A stretch of 64,000 nt of DNA from Prosapia bicincta (lineage: Eukaryota; Arthropoda; Insecta; Hemiptera; Cercopidae), in assembly GCA_036971475.1 (NCBI GenBank), contig JBAIZL010000005.1, positions 245,752,323-245,816,322 on the forward strand. Direction: 5' to 3'. Made by a program: the position numbers and the translations under genes. Under the pieces are notes generated by a model, which was given only the letters and a program-made list of their open reading frames with translations, had not been told where the DNA came from and did not search any database. The first letter of the stretch is position 1, and each line of letters opens with the position of its first letter. This document shows positions 1-11,741 of this stretch, in pieces.

Positions 1-420
1 TAAAGTTGATTTTTAAACTAATCAAGTTTGGAGTTATACAAATAATAAAGAGTGAAAAATTAAATAAAACCATAAATAGAATAATTAAGCTAAATTAAAA
101 AGTATTAATGAATAAAGTTGTAATAACTAGCTAAATTTGACTGTCGGGAGTGAGGCGAAAATTTTTCTAATTGCTTAAAAAAGCTATCTTAAGAACCAAA
201 CCACGTAGAACTTTCATCGACATTTTAAAAGAACCAGAATAAGCCAGAATAAACATTAGTGAAAACAAAATTTGAAAAACTTTAAAAAAAACAAAAAAGT
301 TACAGCAGTTTACATAAAATAGACATTTTTCAATGTTCCACAAATGATAATCAAACTCTGCAAGCTAAAACAGATTCGTTGCCTGACTTGCCTGTACAAG
401 GAATAAATCCAAAGATAGCA
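1..420. other. AT-rich DNA, nothing recognised
   Basis: Low-complexity AT-rich sequence with no convincing open frame, repeat end or splice-bounded exon. I see nothing to annotate here. Confidence 0.5.
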
Positions 421-514
421 AGTATTGCAGGTGGGGTGAGGTAGGTTAACTTCACCGCTATATATACTAGGTCTCTAGGACTTTAGAGACAGTCTGAAAT
501 AAATTTTAAATACG

Positions 515-745
515 AGGTGCCGCGGAACGCTATGCTGGACCGCGGATAGGACCGCCATCAGGCCAGATGGACCAAACCTCAACGCTTCATACGTCTAGGA
601 CTACCAAGGAATGAAGGCTCCAGACTCAGTCTCCAGGACGCGGGAATAGAGGAAAACCACCACCGACGAACCAGGGATGGCGACTTCCGATGTCCAAGGA
701 CCAGGGAATCCAGACGAGGGACTCTAGGACCGGCAGGAACATCTT
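515..745. other. GC-rich patch of unknown nature
   Basis: About 230 bases that are clearly richer in G+C than the surrounding AT-rich DNA, with several CCGCGG/CGCGG-type words, preceded by AATAAA-like sequence near 500. No long open frame crosses it. It could be a solo terminal repeat, part of an unrecognised repeat, or a CpG-containing 5' exon or promoter. Nothing in the sequence decides between these. Confidence 0.3.
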
Positions 746-759
746 TGGCAAGTCATTTT

Positions 760-1530
760 CTCTATTCGATACCAATTACGTCAAATTTAGTCAGTTAATT
801 TTATTAAATTCAAACAAATATTCAAGCTTAAACAATGACTTCACTCTTTATAAAATTTAAATAAATTCTATGCTTAATAAAATGAATTTATGTGATCAGA
901 ATATTTCAAATGATAAATGCTAAACTTACAAAGGGTTTTTGGCCATGAGCCATTTATTTTCAAGGAAATAAGAATTTTTTGGATATTATAAATTTAAAAA
1001 TTAAGTGTCATAAATACGAATTTACCAATTCAATATAAAAGATAAATTTTTATTATGTGTAATTTGGAAAATAATTTTACGTTTATGTAAATGTAATTGA
1101 TATAAATGGAAATTATAAGATTTTACAGGATGAAAAACAACAAGTTATATAGTGAATTGTTTTGTCAATATAATTGTGTTGTATTTGAAAGGATAATTTT
1201 CTTTTTTATTTAAATAAATAAAATTAAATATGTTATAAAAATCAACAGTATTTGCATTTCATCCTGTGTCGAATAATCAATAAAAACTGTTTAGCTTTTT
1301 CCAACTAATATGAAAATGATTATTAAATCAGTAAACAAGTTTAATTAAATTTCACTAAATGATAATAGTTAAAACCTAATGTTTTTAAAGAGTTTCTCTC
1401 AACTAACTTCATGAGCTAGCCTAAAGATTAGTTGGTTTTTTGTATAAAAGTCCAGAGATTTATCTACTGGCAGATTGTGTTTAAAAGGACACAGGAGCCT
1501 TTTAAAATAGGTAATTTAAACATGATCATA
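760..1530. other. AT-rich spacer, nothing recognised
   Basis: AT-rich DNA without coding potential or recognisable repeat termini. Confidence 0.5.
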
Positions 1531-1547
1531 TTTTGCACGTTCCCTTG

Positions 1548-1570
1548 CCGTTTCTGCACATCATCATCAG
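1548..1570 (-). repeat. Isolated hammerhead-like core motif
   Basis: On the minus strand the order CTGATGA, short spacer, GAAACGG is present. This is the same arrangement seen in the Penelope-like tails elsewhere in the window. The helix between the two boxes is weak here, so this is probably a decayed tail or a chance match. Confidence 0.25.
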
Positions 1571-1918
1571 GTGGTAAGACTCTGTGAATATTTTGTGTAT
1601 TATTTGAAATGTGTTTCTTTCCAGCTGACTATTGAAATGACCTGTGTGACTATATCTAGACCATACATAATTGATAAACCAATTTTGGGGGAGTTTATAC
1701 TTATTTTAAATAGTAGTCAGCGGGAATAGGCTTGTTTTGGGCCTGGCCCTACGAGCGGGAAATATACACGTAACTCAGGGTTTTTAGCACGGTTTAACAA
1801 GCGGGGTGATTGGCAGATTTTTGCTTTGTTTATAAATATGTTTTTTAAACAACAAATTTTGGTATTCTGCGAGGAAGGAATATCAACAACATAAACAAAG
1901 GAGGGAGGGGACGTTGCA

Positions 1919-4440
<2,522 letters not shown>

Positions 4441-4485
4441 CTTACTGATTTATTCAGCAGAGCCCGCGCTACGTCAGCGTATTTT

Positions 4486-5260
4486 TCAATGCTGTGTATT
4501 ACTGACGAGACTGTTGTTCAGGTGTATTGTGTGGGTGTGAATCTGTGGTGAATATTTGTTCTGTGGTGTGTTATTGCTCGTAGAGTAGTTGTTAATTATG
4601 TGCTCAAATATAGTATTTGATTGGAAGTATGTTTTGTCATATAAAATATGTTGCACATAGTATTTATGGTGTTTGTACATCTCATAGTTTTCTACTGTGT
4701 TAAGTTTTTTGCTTTTATTGATGTAATGTAGAACTTTTAGATTGGTGTCTAGGTCTGTCTGTGAGTGTAGCATGTTTTGTATGTGTATGGCAAAATTTGA
4801 TGTGGGTTGTGTCTTTTTTTTTTACGTGTTCTTCATATCTTGTGGTAAATGTTCTCCCTGTTTGTCCTATGTAAAAGCTGGGACAGTTGTTGCATGTAAT
4901 ATGGAATACGCCTACCCTGTCGTGTTTATCATGGTGTGTTTTTGAACTGTGTATGGGTTTTTTAATTGTGTTGGCTGTTGTGAATGCTACTTTGTAATGA
5001 AGTTTTTGGAGCGAGGAAGCTATTTTTTGTGACGTGTTGTCGTGATATGTAATTGTTGAACATTTTTGTGTTTATGTGTTATTGTTTTTTTGTTGTGTTA
5101 TGTGTATGTTGTTTTTTGCACATTATGTTGTCCATCAAAGTGTGTTTATATCCGTTTTTATAAAAGCATCACGATGTACAACACAAAAACTGCAAGTTTA
5201 GAAAATGATTTTTTTTTTAATATTGCAATGGTACTGTCAGAATATTTAATGTGATGAATT
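4486..5260 (-). pseudogene. Penelope-like element, 3' part with GIY-YIG endonuclease
   Basis: Reverse-strand remnant of the C-terminal part of a Penelope-like retroelement (PLE) protein. Reading down from about 5260 there is a linker, then a cysteine-containing lead-in and the GIY-YIG core FYIGQTGRTFTTRYEEH. A frameshift at an A-run near 4810-4825 separates this from the rest of the domain (conserved Asn-Tyr-Glu-Met-Tyr helix, then a Thr/His-rich tail ending at 4486). In PLEs this nuclease nicks the target for reverse transcription. The reverse transcriptase part is absent, so the copy is dead. Confidence 0.8.
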
Positions 5261-5261
5261 T

Positions 5262-6590
5262 CAATAAAAATTTTCATTTCTTTGTAAATGTTTTAAATGA
5301 AGAAGAGGTAAAACACCTTGATTGTTGCAAAATTTTAATAAAATCCTTTATATAAGTCCACATATGCTGTGTATAGAAATAGATTGTAATATGGCTTTCC
5401 AAATGTGACTTCCTCCATCTCCACCACCATGTTGTGAGCAAAACAACTTCAGGTAACAAATCCTTCGCACATGGTGCCGTAATATTTCCTTAGTCTAATA
5501 AGACTAGGAGTTTCAAAAAATGCACTTGAAACACTGAAGAAAATTTTGATTTTTTAAAAAAAAATTCAGATTTTTTTTTAACAGGTTTTTAAAATTTCTT
5601 TTCCCAATTACTTTTGAAGTTGACAAAGCACCAGATAAATTACAGTTAGTAATATTAGACTTGTAATATGGTGACACAATAAAAATCTGTGATATTAATA
5701 ATCTTTATCAGTTGGTACCAGATAAAAGATGTACAGCATTGAAGAAAGAAGTCGGACATTAATCTCCTGTTTGTTTTCAACTTACAGGCCTATATATGAA
5801 CAAAACATTTCTCAAACAAACATCCAAATATTGCTGAGTGTAGAATTTACTGCATGACGACTTTTCATAATTTAGATTTTAGAAAAGTGTTGGTTGAAAA
5901 CTACAATGTGATATTAAACAGACTAATCACTAAGTCAATGGGAACCATGTATTATTTTTTAATATTTTTACCAATATTAGTAATCCTAATAATAATAATC
6001 GTGTATATTATTATAATAAGCTGCCAGCAGTTTAGTTTCAGCTGTCAAACTGACATTTAATTATCTATTGGTAAATAGGTACAGTGAATACAAAAAAATT
6101 TGTGGGGCCCTTGCAAGGCAAATACTATAGTCTATTTACACTACCTAATTTTAATTATGCCCAAAGATACATAGTTTCGCCTTAGTTTAAAAAGAGAAGA
6201 AATACTTTCTCTTTATAAAATAGACCAAAGTTTTTTGAGCAGTAAGAAGCATGTCTTATATTAAGGTTTTAAACTAATAAATGATGCCAGGATTTTTTAT
6301 TTACTCTTGCACAGTCTATTTTTATTGTGTCATAATATTTAAAAAATTGAATATTACAAAACTTGAAGATTACAAACCATCAATACATGCTTCTATTTAA
6401 ATTTATTCTTTAAACAATGGTTTGAATATCTTAAAGAACCAAATAATATAAAATCAGTATGTGAACAAATACTGTTCACAATATAACAATATCCTCAGAG
6501 GCATAAGAAACAAGATTCAGTTCATTTTAAAATATTTGTTGCAAGATTTTGAATATTATTTATAAGCCTAATAATGTTTTGATTAAACTG
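5262..6590. other. AT-rich spacer, nothing recognised
   Basis: AT-rich DNA with homopolymer runs. No coding or terminal-repeat signal that I can support. Confidence 0.45.
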
Positions 6591-6800
6591 ATTATCACTT
6601 TAAAACCGTCACCACTTGACCCGACATTTCCAAGCAGAAGACACTTATGAAGATCGCCCCATAGCGATCAAAAACGTTCTGTCTCAGTAAGTTTTCACAA
6701 ATTTACAAAATTTAAAGTTCGAATAGTCATAAACTATTGTTAAAGTGATTAATTAAGATTCATCGAACATAATGGACTACATAATTCAAGAATTAAACTA
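6590..6800 (+). repeat. PLE terminal unit (pLTR-like) with degenerate hammerhead-like motif
   Basis: This segment is clearly related to 19150-19345 and, in the opposite orientation, to 19021-19145, 47598-47700 and 49598-49700. Order: a TATGAAGATCGC...GCGATC hairpin followed by AAAAACG and GTC, then an A/T-rich stretch, then CATAATGGACTACATAATTC. The last part could be the start of a PLE reading frame (Met-Asp-Tyr-Ile-Ile-Gln), as PLE terminal units can contain the start codon. The first core base is mutated here. Confidence 0.55.
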
Positions 6801-7214
6801 ATTAATTACTTGACAAATGTATGATTTAAGTAAATTTATGATAAACTTATTGAGTTAAAACGTTTTTATAAATAAAGTTTATAAACAAAATTTACGTTTT
6901 ACTGATCCTGAGTGGAGAATAAAATTCAGAATTTAATAAACTAATTAATTTAAATTAGTATAGGAATGTGTGAAGTGTAGCAAGAGTTATGATCAGTATA
7001 CATTTTATTGTTTCAGATGGCATAACAAGAACTTTTAACCATATAATTTACCACAATCTCTAGGTGTTATTTAAATATGCATTAAAAGCATAAGAAATTT
7101 AAAAAACATCTTTAGTTGTTTTAAATTACTTTTTTAAACAGAGTTGCAAGTAATCATTCATTAATTAATCAAAGCATATTATTATAAGAATATTTTATTT
7201 TTATTTATTCTAGC

Positions 7215-7440
7215 CTTACATATTTATTTGCCCCATTCTATCCTATATTAGTGAATATGTCTGTTAACATTAAGGGATTTCTATTCCAGCAAAATAACAT
7301 TGTGTAATATACTGCATACCTGAAAACCACCAGCTGAAAATTCATACTCACCTTACATCTTGACAGGGGCTAAATAACCAGGTATACCAGGTCAAAATAT
7401 TACTCTGCCGTAAATTACCTTTTTAACCATAGCCACCTAT
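7215..7440 (-). repeat. PLE 3' flank, repeated at 18540-18770
   Basis: The 225 bases beyond the stop of the next PLE fragment align, in the same orientation, with 18540-18770: shared blocks include CAAAATATTACTCT and GAACTGTCAA, with similar spacing. They are best read as the 3' untranslated part of one PLE family. Confidence 0.55.
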
Positions 7441-8260
7441 GAACTGTCAATTAGGTTCAGTTATGATGTCATTTTTATATGTATTGCTATGTTTGTATAT
7501 TTCATATTGTCCTAGTGTCTTTAATTTATGGCCTTTGTTGCATCTGTGGAGGAGGCTCATGTTATTTTCCATACTATTGCATGGGGATTTAGTGTCCATG
7601 AGGTTATTTGCGAAGGTGAATTCAATAGTAATGTGCAGTACACTTTTGTGTTCTTTATATCTTCTGAAGAAGGATCTGCCTGTTTGTCCAATATAGAAAT
7701 TATTGCAGTTGTTGCATTGTAGTTTGTATACTCCTGGGTTGTTGTATGTGTTGGTATTGTTATTAATGCTGTGTCTGATAGCCATTTGGCTTTTATTTGT
7801 TGTTCAGTAAGCTACATTGTATCCTGCTTTTTTGAATTGGTGTGCTATTTTATTGGTGGGTTTGTTTATGTATGTGCGGGTGATGAATTTGATTGTGTTC
7901 CTGTTTTTGTTGTTTGTGTTGTTACTGTTTTTGTTGAGTATTTTTCTGTGTAGTTTGTCTAATAAATATTGGTCATATCTGTTTTTGTGAGCTAAATATT
8001 TCATTGTGTTTAGTTCCTTTGTGTAGTTAGTTGTGGATATAGGTATCTTGTTTAGTTTGTGTAGTAAATGTTTGAATGGTGCGTATTTATGTTGTATTGG
8101 GTGGTTCGATGTGTTGTGTATCAGTGTGTCTGTCATGGTTGGCTTGCGGTATATGTTGAACTCATGTTTGTTTTGATATTTTGTTATGGTGATATCTAAG
8201 AAATTCAATGTTTTGTTATTTTCAAATTCTTCAGTGAACTGGATATTTTTCTGTATATTA
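7440..8260 (-). pseudogene. Penelope-like element: end of RT, linker and GIY-YIG domain
   Basis: Reverse-strand PLE fragment. From 8208 it carries the post-catalytic RT motif NFLDITITKYQNKHEFNIYR, followed by a thumb/linker region rich in Lys and Asn. A stop comes at the Asn-Val-Ala-Tyr end near 7804. The GIY-YIG domain follows at 7785-7447 with NNFYIGQTGRSFFRRYKEH and a conserved GQYEIYKH helix. It is the most complete RT-to-nuclease junction in the window. The RT palm with the catalytic aspartates is missing upstream, so it is 5'-truncated. The family is PLE; the clade was not determined. Confidence 0.85.
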
Positions 8261-8439
8261 TTTATATGTGTTTGGAGTTGTTGGCATTGTCTTATGTTTC
8301 CTATGTTCTATGTTCTTTATATTATTTGACTTAATGTTGATTAAACTACTGATATTACTTCTTTACCATTTTATATTATATTGGTTTTTGTTTATTATTT
8401 CTATTAACCATTTTATTATCATCCGATATGAAATTATAA

Positions 8440-8998
8440 ACATTTGTTGATTCCATCTTCGCGTGAGCTACTAGTAATCACTTACACTTTTAAAATGTTT
8501 TAAACTTGCCTATAGTAGCACTTACTTTGCTTGTTGAGGACGGCCGTTTTGGGAGATGTGTCCCTTTGTCAACTCAGACCGTAACTGATCTCAAGGTTTA
8601 CGTAGGTTAGGGTGGGGGTGGGATATTTTGGTGGTGTGGGTGTATTTTGTGTGTATTAGGAGTTATGATGTCAAAAAGTGTGTGTGAGTTGTAATGTAAT
8701 TGTGTATTGAGAATGTGTGTAGGGTGTAGTTTGAAGTGCCTATATATTTCATATTGTTCGGTTGTGTAGCGTTGGTTATTTCTGTGTTGTTTATGAAGAA
8801 TTTGTAGGTTAGATGTTATGTCTATGTAGTCATGTTTTGTGGAGTTGAGATGATCGGCGAAGTTTGATTGGTAGTTATTGTTTTTTAGTGCTTTTATATG
8901 TTCTTGGTAACGTGTGTAGAATGACCTCCCTGTCTGGCCTGATTTTGCTGTTGGGTTTAAACTGTTTGTTGAGAGTGTTGTGTGTGGAGTACCACAAA
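8440..8998 (-). pseudogene. Penelope-like element: GIY-YIG domain and 3' tail
   Basis: Reverse-strand sequence nearly identical in layout to 52827-53340 (same strand) and 53368-53935 (opposite strand). It encodes the start STHNTLNKQFKPN, then a GIY-YIG domain, then a His/Pro-rich end. The 3' tail (8470-8580) contains TTGACAAAGGGA, a TCCC-closed hairpin and AAACGGCC, a PLE-tail motif resembling a hammerhead ribozyme. The nuclease core has changes relative to the + copy near 53.5 kb: the YIGQTG strand is lost. Confidence 0.8.
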
Positions 8999-9122
8999 CT
9001 ACAAAATAGCTTACTTACACATAATAGCTTACACATAAAAATTATTGAAAAAAAAAATAATCCGACTATATGATTTTTACTAACTAAAAAGAAAAAATAG
9101 TTTACCAATAAGAAAAACATAC
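8999..9122 (-). other. Possible retained intron in the PLE copy
   Basis: Reading the minus strand, CAG|GTATGT lies at 9123/9122 and a T-rich tract ending in TTTTGTAG lies just before 8998. The RT-side sequence ends with a conserved Leu-His-Ser-Ile-Ile-His segment and the GIY-YIG side starts at STHNTL. Some PLEs are known to keep introns. However, other PLE proteins have a linker of about 80 residues here, so this may instead be filler DNA replacing a deletion. Confidence 0.3.
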
Positions 9123-9383
9123 CTGTGTATTATGGAGTGGAGAGCAGCATGTTTTTTTTGAAGGGTGATTGGAAGTGTTGAGTATAACTCTGTCAGTAGT
9201 TGTGGGCCTCTTGTATATTTTGAATGTGTCTGTTGTTTTGTTTTGTTATTGTGATATCTAGGAAGTTGATTTTGTTCTGTTGACAGTGTGATGCTTATGT
9301 AATATTGGAAGTTGTTTATCTGTCTTATGTTGCCATTGTATTGGATTAGGATTTCATCTACGTATCTGTACCAATGTATTATT
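9123..9383 (-). pseudogene. Penelope-like element: RT catalytic motif fragment
   Basis: Minus-strand remnant of PLE reverse transcriptase containing IIIHWYRYVDEILIQYNG, the family's YVDD-type catalytic box with the second Asp changed to Glu. It is followed after frameshifts by the FLDITITK strand and the block that pairs with it. It stops abruptly at about 9384, exactly where the duplicated PUS7 exon begins, so the element was cut by (or marks) the duplication breakpoint. Confidence 0.75.
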
Positions 9384-9672
9384 ATCTTAGAACTCAACCT
9401 TATTCCTTCAGGATATGCAACAATGGCTCTACGAGAGCTTTTGAAGTGTGAAACTGCTTCCTGTCACCAAGCTGCCTTGACTGTTAAAGTTTAAGTTCTA
9501 CATCAAACAGTATCGACAAAGAAAGTACATGTAGCAGTACTAAAGGAAATACATTAGATGCAGATATTAATGAACATAATGGATCTTATGTGAATGGGGA
9601 GCATTGTACTGAGTCTGCAAACAAGACAAAGAAATTAGGAGAAATGGAGTTAATTGTAGATACTAGATACTT
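9384..9672 (+). pseudogene. Duplicated last exon of PUS7, decayed
   Basis: Inverted duplicate of the PUS7 terminal exon at 29713-30003. It reads LELNLIPSGYATMALRELL and then TASCHQAALT, as in the gene. One base is deleted just after the Ala-Leu-Thr-Val-Lys codons, giving a frameshift and stop at 9492. Downstream the copy still aligns to the end of the coding region, but the original stop codon is changed (TAA to TAC). There is no upstream exon on this strand, only PLE sequence, so the copy is not a gene. The intron part before the exon is not included. Confidence 0.9.
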
Positions 9673-10601
9673 GATATTTACTACTATAAAATATGATAAT
9701 ACCATTTATTGAATTTTTTACATGAAAACCTAAATTGTTGTTGTATTATAAAACGGTTTTATTCATTTCTAATTTGGAAACTGTTTTATGAAATTGTTTG
9801 CCTTATTAAAAGAAATATGAGATTTCAACCAAGTGTAGCATACCTTTATTATCCCTACATTACTTACGTAATTCTTACATACTCATTCTTAATTGTTTGT
9901 TATCATTATTGGTAAATTTTACTTCTGTTAATATTTTTTAATTGTCATTTTCCATTTAATAAACATATAAAATGTATATACTTTACAGCAGAGTTCTCCA
10001 ACCTTAGCCCAGAAATGAATCAAAAAAAGGGAAATAAACATTGAAGTTAAAAAACTAATAAACTGGAAGTGTAAGTTTGGAGATAGGGTTTTATGTCTCA
10101 GCTATCTTCTCTCTTTCATCAGTTTCTATATCTATGCCAGTAAAATCTCAAATACCTGTTGTTTATAGCCATTGACCAATAATCACTTCAACAACTAAAC
10201 TGGTGACAAATCACACATATTTTCTTTAATACTAGCTGATCTGCCAATATAAGGGAAAGGTTCCTTTCAGTTCTTGAGTTATTTGTCCTGTCATTAAAAA
10301 GTTGAAGTGCCTGTTTTATAAACCATCAAGAGGCGAGAATGTATAAAAATTAGATTATATATAGGCATACTAAAAGTTGAGCTCCATTCCTGGTTAGGGC
10401 TTTTAGAAATTCATAAAGGCCATTTATGCAAGTCAGATGATCCAGTTCATTAAAATTGTATACAAGTGAGATTAAAAATATTTGACTGTTTATGACCATA
10501 GCAGAAATTCAGATTAATGAAGACATCATAAAAAGATTCAGGTAAGTAGCTAAAATACATTTTAAGCATGAATCTTCCAAATTCAACCCCATAATATTTT
10601 A

Positions 10602-10719
10602 AAGTTGCTTGATGTAATCATCTTGAATTCACTGATTAAACTAATTTTAAGAATACTTAACTAAGTGAGCAAGAAAGCAATTACGTATTCACTTAGTTAA
10701 GTATTTTTAAAATTAGATT
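10602..10719. mobile_element. Small palindromic MITE
   Basis: A 118-bp insert flanked by the 9-bp direct repeat AATATTTTA (10593-10601 and 10720-10728) and absent from the paralogous position in the copy near 28565. Half of it is a hairpin: AATTTTAAGAATACTTAACT pairs with AGTTAAGTATTTTTAAAATT across a short loop. Sequence of the same family lies at 15634-15725 and 11692-11739. No coding capacity. Confidence 0.7.
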
Positions 10720-11229
10720 AATATTTTACATAAACAGATGTCATTTTGAATGACAAAAACTGCATTTAATATCTAAGTGTTTCTATACATTTTGAACTTG
10801 AAACAACTTTGCTAAGACTAATAAAACTTGCTTATAAACCTCTTATCAATTATTTATTAAATATAAGTTAATCATCTGAAAGTAATTAATTAAAAATTTC
10901 CCTGCCATTGCTCTTTTATCCTTATAAGCCACCCAAGTTAACATACTCTATTAATTAAAAAATTTAGAACTACACTACACAATTAGAAAAACTAATTTGC
11001 CAAAATTATTTCCTTCTACTTTATTGGAATATTAAAAGTTTTAGTATCTATAAATCCATACTGTATTTGCTTATGTAATTGAAAGTCATAGGAGATCTGA
11101 TGAAGATTTATTGAAGAAACATAGGAAAGTTTTGAACATTATACTTTGTAGAGTATATTTTGCTTTTGTTGTGGAGAAATTTATCAGTATTCTTGGCTTT
11201 GTGTTTACTACTGAGTGTAGATTTAGGAA

Positions 11230-11690
11230 TTGACCAACGGATTTTGTTCATGGTAAGAGAACTATCTATATTTTAAAGCTCCAGTTCTGCAGTGGCAAAA
11301 AATGAACTAGCCAACATCAAACTGTAATAACACCAAGTAATATCACCATGTAATGTAAAACTCACTTGATGAAAAAAAAATGTTCACCCATATCCTTTGA
11401 ATATTTATAATTAGTCCACAGTATTTTTTTGTCAATGAGCTACTATGAACAGGCGAAGAAAAATAAGCTTGTATCAATTAACTAATACTATAGTAGACTC
11501 CAACAATCCTTCTTGCCACCCTGTATTTGTATCAACAAAAATGTCCTTAACAACTTACTAATGGTTCATTTGGATGTAAGCTCATAAATAATCGTAATAA
11601 GAAGTTTTTTCCCTTTCTTAAAAGTTAAGGGAGATGCACTTACTCCCTTTTTCCACTCACCGATTTAATTAAATTTTTCATTCCAATTTT
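11230..11690. other. Spacer between duplicate and LINE
   Basis: AT-rich DNA past the end of detectable duplication. No gene or repeat terminus recognised. Confidence 0.4.
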
Positions 11691-11691
11691 G

Positions 11692-11739
11692 TAACTATAA
11701 TTAATTAATAGAAAACTATGTGAATACTTAAGAGCTTAC
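11692..11739. repeat. Left inverted arm flanking the LINE
   Basis: The sequence AACTATAATTAATTAAT... TGAATACTTAAGAGCTTAC is, with few changes, the reverse complement of 15634-15680. It matches one arm of the hairpin MITE family at 10602-10719. Confidence 0.65.
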
Positions 11740-11741
11740 AT

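Larger units (their letters stand above)
9384..11190 (+). repeat. Segmental duplicate of PUS7 3' end and downstream flank (inverted)
   Basis: Apart from insertions, this stretch aligns along its whole length with the reverse complement of about 25985-30003. Landmarks: the PUS7 exon (9384-9672), AGAGTTCTCCAACCTTAGCC (near 9990), GGACAAATAACTCAAG-type sequence (near 10290), ATTTTGAATGACAAAAACTG (near 10743), AGATTAAC-like empty site (near 10870) and ATAGGAAAG (near 11122). It lacks the transposons found in the other copy at 26316-28419 and 29252-29496, and has its own insert at 10602-10719. The two arms flank lin-52. Confidence 0.88.
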
